Assembly: GCA_945865485.1 (NCBI GenBank)
Contig: CAMBEC010000007.1
Location: forward strand, 23,276 to 87,275
DNA from: Rickettsia typhi
GTDB lineage: Bacteria > Pseudomonadota > Alphaproteobacteria > Rickettsiales > Rickettsiaceae
Length of the DNA: 64,000 bases
Direction of reading: 5' to 3'
Below the pieces are notes generated by a model. It did not search any database. It saw only the letters and a program-made list of their open reading frames with translations, and was not told the DNA's origin. Of this stretch, positions 1 to 10,728 are shown piece by piece; the stretch's first letter is position 1; each line of letters starts with the position of its first letter. Both the position numbers and the translations under genes were made by a program.

Positions 1-2802
1 TGGCTGAAAACAGATCACGCCAAAACATTCCTCGCCCGAACCGTGGTTGATGGTTTGAATAACAAATTTGGGTTAATTACAAAAATTGGTAACATAAATA
101 TATCTTTTCCTCTTATTGCAGATATAGATTTTCTTTCAGTGGACGACAAAACAGGAGAAGTTGGTTCTTTAAAAAATCTTCACATTAATATCCTACCTTC
201 GCTTTTTTCTCTTTGGGAAGTAACTTTCTGGTCAATTTCTGCAGCAGAGTTAACGGTAAATAAAGTTCCGCAAGTAGTATATACAACTGAACCAAACGGG
301 TTATTTAATCCTGATATCATTATTAGAGAGATAAGCTTCGACCAAATTAAGCTTGCCCCTGCCTTAACTGGCCTCATCCAACCATTTTCTTTTTCTTTGA
401 ATTCTCACCTAGAGTATAACAGCTCGAAGCAACAATTAGCCTTTACAACTAATGGCAAGTTATCTTTGGAAAAAGATAACTTCTTTGAAATGCTAGGATT
501 ATATGATCACAATCAAGAGCAGTTGGATATCAAATATTCAAAGTTTAGTTCTGAAATAGCTAATGTTACTGGTAAATTATTTGTTGATCAAAAACATAAT
601 ATAATTAATGGTGAAGTTGATCATCAATCAAATTTTCTAAAACAGCTACTAGATCCTAAAATACAAGAATATATAGGTGAATCAAAAGGAAAAATAAATA
701 TTACCGGAACAGTGAAGAGTCCTAAAATTATTGCTACTGGAGATATAGATATTGATAGATCGCCACTAGTCTACGATACAGAAGTTTTGTTGTCTCAGAA
801 TAGTGTTAATGGGTTTGTAAAATTAAATTATGGAGCAATGAATGCAAGAGGAGGCATAGCTTATAAAAATAATAAACTAATCTTATTAAACTTTATAACA
901 AAAGGGATTGATTCTGAGAAAACAGCCAATTTAACACTTGATTTGAGTAGCCTTATCTTGACTGGTAAAATCTCGGTAGTAGATAAAAAGTTGGTAGAAG
1001 TGGTGAAATATTTTCCATTTATACATAGTGGCTCAATGAACGTAGAAGCGGTTTTTTCATCAACTGATAATTTAAAGCAGCAACTGTATTTAAATGGTCA
1101 AGTTAGTGACTTATCAAGTAACGGCATTAATTTTGATGCTGTTGATATAAACCTGACCTCTCCTGATTTGTGGCAAGGGAAATTTGCTCATTTAAGTGTT
1201 CTCTTCAAAACCTTAAATATAAGTAATTTTATACTTGATGAGGTAAAAATTGATGCCCAGTTGCAAAACGAAGATATCAATGTGAAGGGCAATGTTCTTT
1301 CAAAGCAGCCACTTCCTATAAATCTAAGCTTTGATAGCATATTTAAATCAATCAATAAGAAAAGCACTAAACCTTTATCTGTGCCAACCGAGTTTGTCAT
1401 CAATAATATTGGGGGCACCATTGGGAGTGCTCAAATAAAGAGTTCAAGTAAAATTCTTTTGGTTGTTGGTGATAAAAAGACGTTCAAGTTGGATAATCTA
1501 AAAATTGATGATGGTTTACTTAATATAGATGCAAGTATTGATGACGGCTCTATATTGGCGAGTGCCTTGCTTAAAAATATACCAATTGAGCCGTTACTAG
1601 CAATGCCAGGACACAAAATTGTTGGTAGGCTTGATGGTACTATAAAAGCTCAGGGGACTGTAAACGATCCGCACCTTAGTGGCCAACTTAAGCTAAGCAG
1701 TGCTAAGTATGACTATAAACAGTACGGTATAAAGCTAAAAGATATTTCTAGTACTATTAAAGCAAATGGTAAGCTTATTAATTTCTCTGAAATATCAGCT
1801 AAGGACAGGTTTGGTAATAGTTTACAAGGTGATGGTAAAGTATCTTTGACTGAGCAATATGCTTTTAGCTTTAACATGGCAAGTAAAAAACTTAACCCAA
1901 TCAACACTCCTTATATGCATGGTGAACTAAATGGAAACATTTTAATTCAAGGGGATAAAACAGAAGCAATAGCCAAAGGTCAGTTAACTTTAGGTCCGTT
2001 TGAAATCAAGATACCAGAGCGTTTTAAGGAGAAGATTCCCGAATTAAATACTAAAGAAGTAATTATTGAACAGAATGAGTTTAGTTATCCATTAAAATTT
2101 AATATAGATCTTATTACAACTGATAAAGTGTTTATACGAGGTTGGGGAGTCGACACCAGGTTGAACGGTAATTTAAAAATAAGTGGTGATAATAATCTAC
2201 CAATTGTTAAAGGAATACTTAACACTGTTCGAGGTAGGTATCAAGAATTTGGCAAGATCTTAACCATAAGAAAGGGTGAGCTTATTTTTGATGGGCCGTT
2301 ATCTCCATCACCATTCCTAAATATTATTGGGGTATATGTTAATAGGGGTACAGAAATAAGATTAATATTATCTGGTTCAATTGTTAGTCCATATATCGCT
2401 ATAGAAGCAACTCCATCAATGAGTGAAGAAAGAGCTTTATCATTTTTGTTATTCGGACAAGATACAGTAGATATATCAGCTTTCCAGGCAGTACAGCTAG
2501 CTGATGCTGCTAGGAGGCTTTCAGGGCATGGAGGAGGCTTGGATCCTATCGGTTTTGGACGCAAGATTTTAAGGGTGGATGACATAAATTTTAAAGCTGA
2601 CGAAGCAAATCCTGAAAATACTTCAATTGGACTTGGAAAATATCTAACTGATAAGATTTATTTTGAAATAGAACGTGGTAGGCAAGCGGATACTACTAAA
2701 CTGAGAATAGAGGTGCAAATTACTCCAAAGATTTCTATAGAAAATGTAACAAAACAAGAAGGAAATACGTCCATTGGTATTAATTGGAGATTTGACTATT
2801 AG
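1..2802 (+). CDS. tamB: TamB-like translocation and assembly module protein (5' end outside window)
   Basis: The reading frame is open from base 1, in frame with a GTG at 43, so the gene very probably begins upstream and this is its C-terminal ~930 residues. It shows long beta-rich, Asn/Ile/Lys-rich repetitive segments typical of the AsmA/TamB lipid-transfer bridge, and a C-terminal DUF490 (TamB) domain over about the last 350 residues, with blocks such as RGRYQEFGKILTIRKGEL and GKYLTDKIYFEIERG and a final aromatic end (WRFDY). Family knowledge: TamB is anchored in the inner membrane, spans the periplasm and works with the Omp85 protein TamA in outer-membrane biogenesis. TamA would be expected just upstream. 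The call to family is firm; the exact start cannot be seen. Confidence 0.85.
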   Translation, partial: WLKTDHAKTFLARTVVDGLNNKFGLITKIGNINISFPLIADIDFLSVDDKTGEVGSLKNLHINILPSLFSLWEVTFWSISAAELTVNKVPQVVYTTEPNGLFNPDIIIREISFDQIKLAPALTGLIQPFSFSLNSHLEYNSSKQQLAFTTNGKLSLEKDNFFEMLGLYDHNQEQLDIKYSKFSSEIANVTGKLFVDQKHNIINGEVDHQSNFLKQLLDPKIQEYIGESKGKINITGTVKSPKIIATGDIDIDRSPLVYDTEVLLSQNSVNGFVKLNYGAMNARGGIAYKNNKLILLNFITKGIDSEKTANLTLDLSSLILTGKISVVDKKLVEVVKYFPFIHSGSMNVEAVFSSTDNLKQQLYLNGQVSDLSSNGINFDAVDINLTSPDLWQGKFAHLSVLFKTLNISNFILDEVKIDAQLQNEDINVKGNVLSKQPLPINLSFDSIFKSINKKSTKPLSVPTEFVINNIGGTIGSAQIKSSSKILLVVGDKKTFKLDNLKIDDGLLNIDASIDDGSILASALLKNIPIEPLLAMPGHKIVGRLDGTIKAQGTVNDPHLSGQLKLSSAKYDYKQYGIKLKDISSTIKANGKLINFSEISAKDRFGNSLQGDGKVSLTEQYAFSFNMASKKLNPINTPYMHGELNGNILIQGDKTEAIAKGQLTLGPFEIKIPERFKEKIPELNTKEVIIEQNEFSYPLKFNIDLITTDKVFIRGWGVDTRLNGNLKISGDNNLPIVKGILNTVRGRYQEFGKILTIRKGELIFDGPLSPSPFLNIIGVYVNRGTEIRLILSGSIVSPYIAIEATPSMSEERALSFLLFGQDTVDISAFQAVQLADAARRLSGHGGGLDPIGFGRKILRVDDINFKADEANPENTSIGLGKYLTDKIYFEIERGRQADTTKLRIEVQITPKISIENVTKQEGNTSIGINWRFDY

Positions 2803-2852
2803 TATCGTTTAATGATAACCTGCCATCAAATATATAGAATTAAGTAACTATA

Positions 2853-5069
2853 ATGACCATTGAAGATTCAAATGTTGAAAATGTTGACTTTGGCAGTGCA
2901 ATATCTGAGCGTTATCTGTCTTATGCGCTTTCAACTATTATGTCAAGATCATTGCCAGATGTCCGTGATGGTTTAAAACCAGTACATAGAAGGCTATTAT
3001 ATGCCATGATGAAATTGAAACTTGACCCAAGTTCCGGCTATAAAAAATGTGCTAGGGTGGTAGGTGATGTAATTGGTAAATATCATCCACATGGGGATAC
3101 GGCTGTTTACGATACTCTTGTTCGATTAGCTCAAAACTTTTCTCTACGATATCCACTTATTGATGGGCAAGGAAATTTCGGTTCTGTTGATGGTGATAAT
3201 GCAGCTGCTATGCGTTATACCGAATCAAGGATGACAGAGATATGCACGCTATTAATGGAGGATCTTGATAAAGATACTGTTGATTTTCGACTAACGTATG
3301 ATGACTCTGATACAGAGCCTGTGCTGATGCCTGCGCAGTTCCCTAACCTGCTAGCAAATGGTTCCGAAGGTATAGCTGTAGGAATGGCAACCAGCATCCC
3401 ACCGCATAATTTACATGAGCTATGCGATGCTTTAATTCATTTGATTGATAACCCCAAAGCTACTTGCGCGGACGTTCTGCAATTTATTAAGGGACCAGAT
3501 TTTCCTACTGGTGGCACTATTATTGATAGTAAGAATACTATTGATGCTGCTTATGAAACTGGTAGAGGTAGCTTTAGAGTAAGGGCAAAATGGGAAAAAG
3601 AAAGCTTTAGTCATGGACTATATCAAATAGTTATTACCGAAATTCCATATCAAGTACAAAAATCAAGGTTGATTGAACAAATCGCTTCATTACTAATGGA
3701 CAAAAAAATTCCTCTAATTAGTAATATCAGAGATGAATCTGCAGAGACAATTAGAATAGTTATTGAACCTAAAGGTCGAGGGTGTTCTCCTGAGATTATA
3801 ATGGAATCTTTGTTTAAACTTACTGAACTAGAATCTAGGATTCACTTGAACCTTAATGTTTTGAGTTCAAGTGGAGTACCGAAAGTGATGAACATATTGC
3901 AGGTTCTTCAAGAATTCATAGAGTTCCGCCAGGAAATAATAACTAGAAGGACCAAATATCAAATTGCTAGAATAGATGAAAGGTTAGAGGTTTTACATGC
4001 TTTAAAAGTGGCTTACTTAAATATTGATGAAGTAATCAGAATTATCAGAGAAGAGGATAATCCCAAAAAAGAGTTGATGAGCAAGTTTTTTATCAACGAT
4101 AATCAAGCAGAATCTATACTCAATATAAAACTACGTGCTTTAAGAAAACTAGAAGAAGAACAAATAAATGCTGAGCACGAATCGCTTAAAAAACAGCATG
4201 CTCAGCTATATCAAATTTTAGAAAATCCACGCCTATTGTGGAAACTTATCAAAACCGATATTGCTACTATTCAAAAAAAGTTTAGCTTAGAAACTGCTCT
4301 AGGAGCTCGCAGAACAAACTTCGAGAAAGTAGAAATGAGTGCACAAATAATTGATATTTCAGCATTCATTGAAAAAGAGCCAATCACGGTTATATGCTCA
4401 AAAATGGGTTGGATTAGGTCTATGAAGGGGCATGGTTTAGATTTATCTGGCATTAAATTTAAAGAAGGTGATTCAGAAGCGTTTATCGTTGAAACTTACA
4501 CTACAAGTAGCGTACTAATATGCTCTGCGGGTGGTAAGTTTTTTACAGTACTTGGTGATAACTTTGCTAGGGGTAAAGGTCATGGTGAGTCGATAAAGCT
4601 GATGGTTGATATTGATAATCATGATGTAGTTAACATTATTCCATACCTACCAGGAGAAAAGCTATTGTTAGCCTCCACTAAAGGGAAAGGCTTTATAATT
4701 AATAGCGACGATGCTGTTGCTTCGACTAAAAACGGCAAACAAATTATGCAAGTAAGTGGTGATGATAGATGTGTAGTTTGTACTTCTGTCAGTGGTGATA
4801 TGGTAGCGGTTATTGGCACAAATAGAAAATTACTGGTTTTTGCTATTAATGAAGTGCCAGAAATGAAGCGTGGCCAGGGAGTAACCTTACAAAAATACCG
4901 TGATGCAAAACTTGGTGATGTCAAAACTTTTGATTCAAATGAAGGGCTAGCTTGGAGCCTTGGGTCTAAGATGAGGCTAGAAAAAGAAATAATGGCGTGG
5001 CGCGCAAAACGCGGTAGTATTGGAAAAATACCTCCTTCAGGCTTTCCGAAGAATAATAAGTTTAATTGA
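2853..5069 (+). CDS. parC: DNA topoisomerase IV subunit A
   Basis: A 738-residue type IIA topoisomerase A subunit that breaks and rejoins DNA to decatenate daughter chromosomes, working with ParE (not in this window). The N-terminal block [19 protein letters not shown] and [14 protein letters not shown] are family hallmarks; the catalytic tyrosine is Tyr122 in AAMRYTE. The quinolone-determining stretch is [10 protein letters not shown] at about 78-87, with Thr at the E. coli Ser80 position. The length matches ParC (about 750) rather than GyrA (about 850-900), and no GyrA-box was seen in the C-terminal half, which supports ParC. It starts 50 bp after the tamB stop. Confidence 0.92.
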   Translation: MTIEDSNVENVDFGSAISERYLSYALSTIMSRSLPDVRDGLKPVHRRLLYAMMKLKLDPSSGYKKCARVVGDVIGKYHPHGDTAVYDTLVRLAQNFSLRYPLIDGQGNFGSVDGDNAAAMRYTESRMTEICTLLMEDLDKDTVDFRLTYDDSDTEPVLMPAQFPNLLANGSEGIAVGMATSIPPHNLHELCDALIHLIDNPKATCADVLQFIKGPDFPTGGTIIDSKNTIDAAYETGRGSFRVRAKWEKESFSHGLYQIVITEIPYQVQKSRLIEQIASLLMDKKIPLISNIRDESAETIRIVIEPKGRGCSPEIIMESLFKLTELESRIHLNLNVLSSSGVPKVMNILQVLQEFIEFRQEIITRRTKYQIARIDERLEVLHALKVAYLNIDEVIRIIREEDNPKKELMSKFFINDNQAESILNIKLRALRKLEEEQINAEHESLKKQHAQLYQILENPRLLWKLIKTDIATIQKKFSLETALGARRTNFEKVEMSAQIIDISAFIEKEPITVICSKMGWIRSMKGHGLDLSGIKFKEGDSEAFIVETYTTSSVLICSAGGKFFTVLGDNFARGKGHGESIKLMVDIDNHDVVNIIPYLPGEKLLLASTKGKGFIINSDDAVASTKNGKQIMQVSGDDRCVVCTSVSGDMVAVIGTNRKLLVFAINEVPEMKRGQGVTLQKYRDAKLGDVKTFDSNEGLAWSLGSKMRLEKEIMAWRAKRGSIGKIPPSGFPKNNKFN

Positions 5070-5119
5070 TGATAGTATAAGTTGTATAATCATGACATAG
5101 ATTCAATCTGGGTGAATAT

Positions 5120-6694
5120 ATGCGTTGGTTATATTATACTATTTCTATAGTTAGTTCCTTATTGGTATTCATTATTTACCAATTTTGGCCTCCTATTATT
5201 TATGCTTTATTTATTATAATTCCTTATATCTTAATTGGAATACATGACATAAGGTCTGTGAGCCATACGGTACTCCGAAATTATCCTGTAATTGGTCATT
5301 TGAGGTATATACTCGAATTTATTAGACCAGAGATTCAACAATATTATATTGAAACTGACAATAGCGGAACACCTTATTCACGAGAAACTAGATCCCTAAT
5401 TTACCAAAAAGCTAAAGGAGTTCGGGAAACTATTGCTTTTGGTACCAAAAACGATCTTACTAGTGTTGGTTATGTTTTTTCTTATCACTCGCTTGCTCCT
5501 AAAACAGTATCTCATGATAAAACTAGAATTTTAATAGGTGGGCCAGATTGTACAAAACCTTATGATGCATCAAGATTAAATATATCAGGTATGAGTTTTG
5601 GATCAATTAGTCCCAACGCTATTAGAGCACTGAATAAAGGTGCTAAAATTGGTAAATTTGCTCATAGCACCGGCGAGGGGGGAGTTAGCTCATATCATCT
5701 TGAGAATGGGGGGGATTTAGTTTGGCAAATAGGAACAGCCTATTTTGGCTGTCGCTACCAAGATGGGCGCTTTGACCAAGATTCATTTGAGCAAATTGCT
5801 AAGAATGACGTTGTGAAAATGATTGAGATCAAATTATCTCAAGGAGCAAAACCAGCGCATGGCGGCATATTGCCGGCAGCAAAAGTGACTGAAGAAATAG
5901 CAAAAATTCGTATGCTTGAGCCATGGAAGGATGCTATTTCTCCACCTATGCATACAGAGTTTTCCACACCAATTGGACTTATGGAGTTTGTTGCAAGGTT
6001 ACGTAAAATCACTGGTGGAAAACCGATTGGGTTTAAGCTATGTTTGGGGCATAAAACTGAATTTATGGCCATATGTAAGGCTATGATCGAAACAGGAATA
6101 AGGCCTGATTTTATAACGGTTGATGGTTCTGAAGGTGGAACTGGTGCTGCTCCAGTTACTTTTACCAATCGTATTGGTACTCCTATAAATGAATCCATAA
6201 CATTTGTCCACAACTGCCTTGTTGGAGCAAATCTGCGAGACGATATAAAATTAATTGCCAGTGGAAAAATTGCTACTGGTTATGACATGGTTACCAAGAT
6301 TGCCCTTGGTGCTGATGCTTGCAGCATGGCAAGAGCAATGATGTTTGCACTTGGATGCCTTCAATCACTTAGCTGCAATACAGATAGATGTCCTACTGGT
6401 ATTGCTACACAAAACAAGCATCGCTGGTCTATGTTAGATGTAAAGGATAAGTCAGTGAGAGTAGCTAACTTCCAGAAGAGAACTATACATTCATTTTGTG
6501 AACTTGTTGGGGCGCTTGGTATAGATGACCCAGACCAGCTTGATCCTGAGCATATTAGAAGATATATAGACACAAGCACTAGCAAAAGTTTTGCTGCTAT
6601 ATACCCGCAACTGCATAAAGGCGAGTTGCTGGAAAAAAATTCTAACAGCGTATACGCAGATTTGTGGCATATAGCAAAAGCAGAAAGTTTTTAA
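5120..6694 (+). CDS. FMN-binding glutamate synthase family protein (GltB domain 2-like), membrane-anchored
   Basis: A 524-residue protein with two or more hydrophobic segments in the first ~50 residues followed by a glutamate-synthase FMN/iron-sulfur barrel. Visible family motifs include GGILPAAKVTEEIA, the FMN-site DGSEGGTGAAP, and a cysteine triad for a [3Fe-4S] cluster in CLQSLSCNTDRCPTG near residues 413-425. Unlike true GltB it has no N-terminal glutamine amidotransferase domain and no C-terminal GXGXG domain, so it belongs to the stand-alone family of unsettled function; glutamate synthase activity should not be assumed. It starts 50 bp after parC and is convergent with kup. Confidence 0.82.
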   Translation: MRWLYYTISIVSSLLVFIIYQFWPPIIYALFIIIPYILIGIHDIRSVSHTVLRNYPVIGHLRYILEFIRPEIQQYYIETDNSGTPYSRETRSLIYQKAKGVRETIAFGTKNDLTSVGYVFSYHSLAPKTVSHDKTRILIGGPDCTKPYDASRLNISGMSFGSISPNAIRALNKGAKIGKFAHSTGEGGVSSYHLENGGDLVWQIGTAYFGCRYQDGRFDQDSFEQIAKNDVVKMIEIKLSQGAKPAHGGILPAAKVTEEIAKIRMLEPWKDAISPPMHTEFSTPIGLMEFVARLRKITGGKPIGFKLCLGHKTEFMAICKAMIETGIRPDFITVDGSEGGTGAAPVTFTNRIGTPINESITFVHNCLVGANLRDDIKLIASGKIATGYDMVTKIALGADACSMARAMMFALGCLQSLSCNTDRCPTGIATQNKHRWSMLDVKDKSVRVANFQKRTIHSFCELVGALGIDDPDQLDPEHIRRYIDTSTSKSFAAIYPQLHKGELLEKNSNSVYADLWHIAKAESF

Positions 6695-6767
6695 AGTATT
6701 TTTTTGTTATGACAAGGAGTGCGCCTTGGAGCAATGCTAGGCTGTTCGGGTGACACAGATTAACTAC

Positions 6768-8084
6768 TTAACTCTTTTTTTGCATTATATAATACATTAC
6801 GCCGGTTATCAGTAAGGTGTACCAAGCTCCTTCAAAGATTTTTATAATGTTAGTAAGAACAAAAGTACTATCTAAAAACACTATCCAGGAAATGATAATA
6901 ATCTTAAGAATATTCGAAGTTTTTCTATTAAGTAATAATATTGAGAAAAGGATGGTTGTGATAAGCATCACTCCAGAAACACTTAGCCCATAAGCAAAAG
7001 ACAACTGGTAGGAAGTTTGAAAATATAGAATAGCTATGACAGTTAATATATAAAGTATCTTATTAACTATAGGAACATAGACTTGACCTGGATTATTTGA
7101 TAAGTGAACAACCTTAAGTTTTGGTAAATAACCTAATGTTATTGCTTGCCAACTAAGTGAGAAAACTCCTGATATCATAGCTTGTGAGGCTATTATAGTT
7201 GCCATAGTGGCTAATATTATCAATGGATAAAGACCTGCTGAAGGTATAAGGTGGTAAAATGGATCAAATACTAATTCTGGAGATCTCAAAAGCAAGCTTC
7301 CTTGGCCTAAATAATTTAGAATTAATGAGGGAAAAACTAAAAAATACCATGTTTGCTTAATAGGAATATTTCCAAAATGACCTCTATCAGCATATAAGGC
7401 TTCTGCACCAGTAACTACTAAGAATACACCGCTAAGAGCTTTAAATGCTGCCCATCCATTATCAAAGATAAAATAAATAATAAAATAGGGATTTAATGCC
7501 TTTAAAATCATAGGTTCAGCAATAATATTATAAATACCAAGGCAAGCCAAAGTTAAAAACCAAATTATCATAATAGGACCAAAAAAAAACCCAAGTTTAT
7601 TGCTCCCTATTTGCTGAAATCCAAAAAGCAGAGTTAAAACGCCAATTGATAGTAATATTATATATTTTTGTATACCTAAAGAGACAATATTTAAACCTTC
7701 TAATGCACTAAGTACAGATATAGCTGGGGTGATTACTCCATCTCCGAATAACAATGCAGCGCCTAACATTCCAAGTACTATTGATATAGTTTTATAATGT
7801 GAATGTTTTATGGTAGAACATAAAAAGGATAATGCTAATATACCTCCTCTCTCTTCATCTTTATCTATATTCATTACAAGATAAATATATTTAACAGTTA
7901 CTACGAGAAATAATATCCATATAAACAGACTAATCAGACCTAGGACGTTACTTGGAGTGGCTTCCAAACCACTTATTATAAAGGAGCTTTTTAGAGCATA
8001 TAAAGGGCTAGTTCCTATGTCTCCATATACTATCCCAATAGTACTTAGTAATAATAACCGTGAACTACCTAATGTTTTCTTCAA
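6768..8084 (-). CDS. kup: Potassium transporter, KUP family, lacking the C-terminal cytoplasmic domain
   Basis: A 438-residue polytopic membrane protein. The N-terminal block GIVYGDIGTSPLYALK (about 18-33) is the KUP/HAK/KT signature, and about 12 hydrophobic segments follow, including GDGVITPAISVLSALEG. The family couples K+ uptake to protons. Escherichia coli Kup is about 620 residues; this protein stops right after the membrane part, so the ~180-residue soluble C-terminal domain is absent. Only about 70 bp separate its stop from the convergent neighbour, so there is no room for a frameshifted remainder. Whether the short form transports K+ is unknown. Confidence 0.85.
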   Translation of the reverse strand: MKKTLGSSRLLLLSTIGIVYGDIGTSPLYALKSSFIISGLEATPSNVLGLISLFIWILFLVVTVKYIYLVMNIDKDEERGGILALSFLCSTIKHSHYKTISIVLGMLGAALLFGDGVITPAISVLSALEGLNIVSLGIQKYIILLSIGVLTLLFGFQQIGSNKLGFFFGPIMIIWFLTLACLGIYNIIAEPMILKALNPYFIIYFIFDNGWAAFKALSGVFLVVTGAEALYADRGHFGNIPIKQTWYFLVFPSLILNYLGQGSLLLRSPELVFDPFYHLIPSAGLYPLIILATMATIIASQAMISGVFSLSWQAITLGYLPKLKVVHLSNNPGQVYVPIVNKILYILTVIAILYFQTSYQLSFAYGLSVSGVMLITTILFSILLLNRKTSNILKIIIISWIVFLDSTFVLTNIIKIFEGAWYTLLITGVMYYIMQKKS

Positions 8085-8278
8085 TGAAATAATCTTAGAA
8101 ATGCCAATTTAAACCACTATAGCTTATCCAGAATTGGCGTTAAAAATATAAAAAGCCATATAAAATCCGACATTTTTGTCATTGCAACAGGTCTTCATTT
8201 ATAAGATATGACAAACCAATGTGGTAATGGTGTTGTATCTTGTAGGGCTTAGTTAGTTAGGTAGAGTTGTAAAACACT

Positions 8279-9676
8279 CTACAAATTGATCGTTCTTTTC
8301 TCGATAGCCAGCGCTGCTTCTTTGATTGCTTCGTTAAGCGTTGGATGTGCATGACAAGTTCTAGCGATGTCTTCAGAAGCGCCACCAAATTCCATATAAG
8401 CTACAACCTCGCCAATTAACGTCCCAGCATCTGGACCAATGATATGCGCTCCAAGGATGCGATCAGTTTTTGCGCAAGCAAGAAGCTTAACCATACCGTC
8501 AGTATCACCCACACTTCTAGCACGTGAATTAGCTAAAAATGGAAATTTTCCAACTTTATAATCTACACCGTTTTTCTTCAACTCTTCCTCTGTTTCGCCG
8601 ACGGAGGCTACTTCTGGGTGAGTATAAACTACACCAGGTATAAGCTTATAATTTACGTGTCCAGCCTGTCCATTCATAATCTCAACGGCTGCTATAGCTT
8701 CTTCTTCAGCTTTGTGTGCTAGCATAGGTCCCTTAATTACATCGCCAATAGCGTAGACATTTGAGATATTTGTTTGAAAATGATTATTTACGTTAATTCT
8801 AGAACGCTCGTCCAAAGCAATCCCTGCTTCTTTCAAGCCAAGGCCATCAGTATTTGGCCTTCTGCCAACTGAGACGAGCACTACATCACAAGATATTTGA
8901 GATTGTTTTGAGTCGCTAACTCCGCTTAGGGTTATGGTCAGGCCATCCCCTTTTTTCTCTGCTTTTAGTACTTTGGTATTTAGTATGAAGTTAAAGCCTT
9001 GTTTCTCTAAAATTTTGTGGAACGACTTACCAATTTCACCATCAAGTGCTGGGACGATACGATCAGAGAATTCTACAACAGTTACTTTACTACCAAGTCT
9101 TTTCCAAACAGAACCTAGTTCGAGTCCTATATATCCCCCACCAATTACCACAAGGTCTTTTGGCACCTTTGGTAATGATAAAGCCCCAGTTGAAGAAACT
9201 ATTGTTTTCTCATCAACAGTTACACCTGGAACATCAATAACTTCTGAACCAGTAGCAATTAAAATATTTTTTGCTTTAATTTTTTCAACACTGGATCCAT
9301 TGGTAATTTCAATGGTATTTGGGTCAAGAATTTTGCCAGTACCAACAAGCTTAGTAATTTTATTCTTAGCAAAAAGTGATTCAATACCTCTGCATAGATC
9401 ATCTACAACTTTATTTTTCTTCGATAGCATCTTCTCTAAATCGAGTTTAACAGTTGCATTGATGCCTATGTCTGCAAAATGCTCTCTAGCATCTTCATAT
9501 TTTTCTGAAAAATTTAGTAACGCTTTGGATGGTATGCAACCAACATTCAAACATGTTCCCCCTAGAGTCTTACGTTTTTCAACACATGCTACCTTCATTC
9601 CAAGTTGCGAAGCCCTTATAGCACCAGTATAGCCACCAGGACCACTTCCAATAACCACCAAATCAAACTCTTGCAT
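8279..9676 (-). CDS. lpdA: Dihydrolipoyl dehydrogenase (E3)
   Basis: A 465-residue flavoprotein that reoxidises dihydrolipoamide in the pyruvate and 2-oxoglutarate dehydrogenase complexes, passing electrons to NAD+. The FAD-binding GSGPGGYTGA lies at 10-19, the redox disulfide Cys42/Cys47 in GGTCLNVGCIPS, the NAD-binding GGGYIGLELG near residue 178, and the C-terminal catalytic His444/Glu449 in HAHPTLNE. The length is normal for the family. It stands alone here; no E1 or E2 gene is in the window. A large antisense open frame over this gene is a composition shadow. Confidence 0.96.
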   Translation of the reverse strand: MQEFDLVVIGSGPGGYTGAIRASQLGMKVACVEKRKTLGGTCLNVGCIPSKALLNFSEKYEDAREHFADIGINATVKLDLEKMLSKKNKVVDDLCRGIESLFAKNKITKLVGTGKILDPNTIEITNGSSVEKIKAKNILIATGSEVIDVPGVTVDEKTIVSSTGALSLPKVPKDLVVIGGGYIGLELGSVWKRLGSKVTVVEFSDRIVPALDGEIGKSFHKILEKQGFNFILNTKVLKAEKKGDGLTITLSGVSDSKQSQISCDVVLVSVGRRPNTDGLGLKEAGIALDERSRINVNNHFQTNISNVYAIGDVIKGPMLAHKAEEEAIAAVEIMNGQAGHVNYKLIPGVVYTHPEVASVGETEEELKKNGVDYKVGKFPFLANSRARSVGDTDGMVKLLACAKTDRILGAHIIGPDAGTLIGEVVAYMEFGGASEDIARTCHAHPTLNEAIKEAALAIEKRTINL

Positions 9677-9810
9677 AACTAAATTTCTTATATAATTATA
9701 AATTCAACCCGCAAATGATAGCACATGAAATAATTCAATGACAACAAAAAGCAAGTTTAGCTTCATAAACAAGATATTCAGCAAGAGTTTTGGGATCACA
9801 AGTTTAAATC

Positions 9811-10446
9811 CTAATTTATTAGAATTTGTTTGGGCTCTAATTTTTTATCTTCGGCTCTTGGTAGAACTATTGTTAGTACCCCATTTTTTAGGTTTGATGT
9901 AATAGAATTGGTATTAACATCTTTTGGCATTAATAATCTATGCTGGAACGAATTACGGTATTCTTGGTTAAAGAATGATTTTTCTTTATCGTCCTTATTC
10001 TCAATAGTCTTTTTACCGTTTATTATCAAATAATCACCATGTGTTTCTATTTTTAATTCTTTTTTGTCAAAACCAGGGCAATCTATATTTAGAATATATT
10101 GTTTATCATAAGCTGCTATGTTGGTATATATTCTATTACTATTAGTCAAAATATCATCAAGATTATCCCAGTTTTTTAGGAACGGTCTACTATGAAATCT
10201 ATTTAATTCTTGGAACAGTTGATTGACTTGCCTTTTGTAATCTTCGAAATAAGTATCTTTTGAATTATTAACGCTTTGTTGTTCAGTGGTAGTTTTTGGA
10301 TCTTCTGTTTTTTCACCTAGTTCTTTAGACAAAGCTGCACTATGGCAAAAAAGAACTGTACTTAATAACCCTACCGCACAAATAGTACGTTTTGTTGGTA
10401 AATATCCCAAATAGGTGTTTTGATTTTTAATATTAGAGTTTGTCAT
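9811..10446 (-). CDS. Hsp20/alpha-crystallin family protein with N-terminal signal-like segment
   Basis: A 211-residue protein. The last ~100 residues form an alpha-crystallin domain: DCPGFDKKELKIE, the NGVLTIVLP motif, and a C-terminal I-L-I (IXI-type) tail used for oligomer contacts. Small heat-shock proteins hold unfolding proteins in solution. Unusually, residues ~20-40 contain a basic start, a hydrophobic run (AVGLLSTVLFC) and an Ala/Ser-rich possible signal peptidase site (HSAALS), followed by a charged linker. That would place the chaperone in the periplasm; a start further downstream would remove this, but no methionine lies before the alpha-crystallin domain to support one. Family call is firm; location is inferred. 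Confidence 0.85.
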   Translation of the reverse strand: MTNSNIKNQNTYLGYLPTKRTICAVGLLSTVLFCHSAALSKELGEKTEDPKTTTEQQSVNNSKDTYFEDYKRQVNQLFQELNRFHSRPFLKNWDNLDDILTNSNRIYTNIAAYDKQYILNIDCPGFDKKELKIETHGDYLIINGKKTIENKDDKEKSFFNQEYRNSFQHRLLMPKDVNTNSITSNLKNGVLTIVLPRAEDKKLEPKQILIN

Positions 10447-10728
10447 ATTAACTAATACCTCAATTTGAACATTTAATTAAACTAGTTATATTAGTAAATC
10501 GATTTGGTACTTAATGTTAAGTGTTGGATTCCTAATTTGACTTAGCGCAATCTATAGCTTACGCACCTTGTACCTCTGAATTCACCATATTATTTATATA
10601 ATTCTTCAGTTTTTAATTTCAATAGGTTTGTAAAATGCTTTTTTAGGAGAGCTTATTTTTCTTAGATTTATTAGGGGCTTAGAGGATCAAAAAGGGACAG
10701 AGAAGTAGTAATAAATTATGTTCTATAA

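Noticed and set aside
5839..6213. 124-codon minus-strand frame
   Set aside because: Antisense to the FMN/iron-sulfur core of the GltB-like gene, with no ribosome site or recognisable domain.
8934..9632. 232-codon plus-strand open frame
   Set aside because: Lies wholly antisense to lpdA, which has every catalytic motif; composition (Ser/Phe/Pro-rich) is that of a shadow frame.
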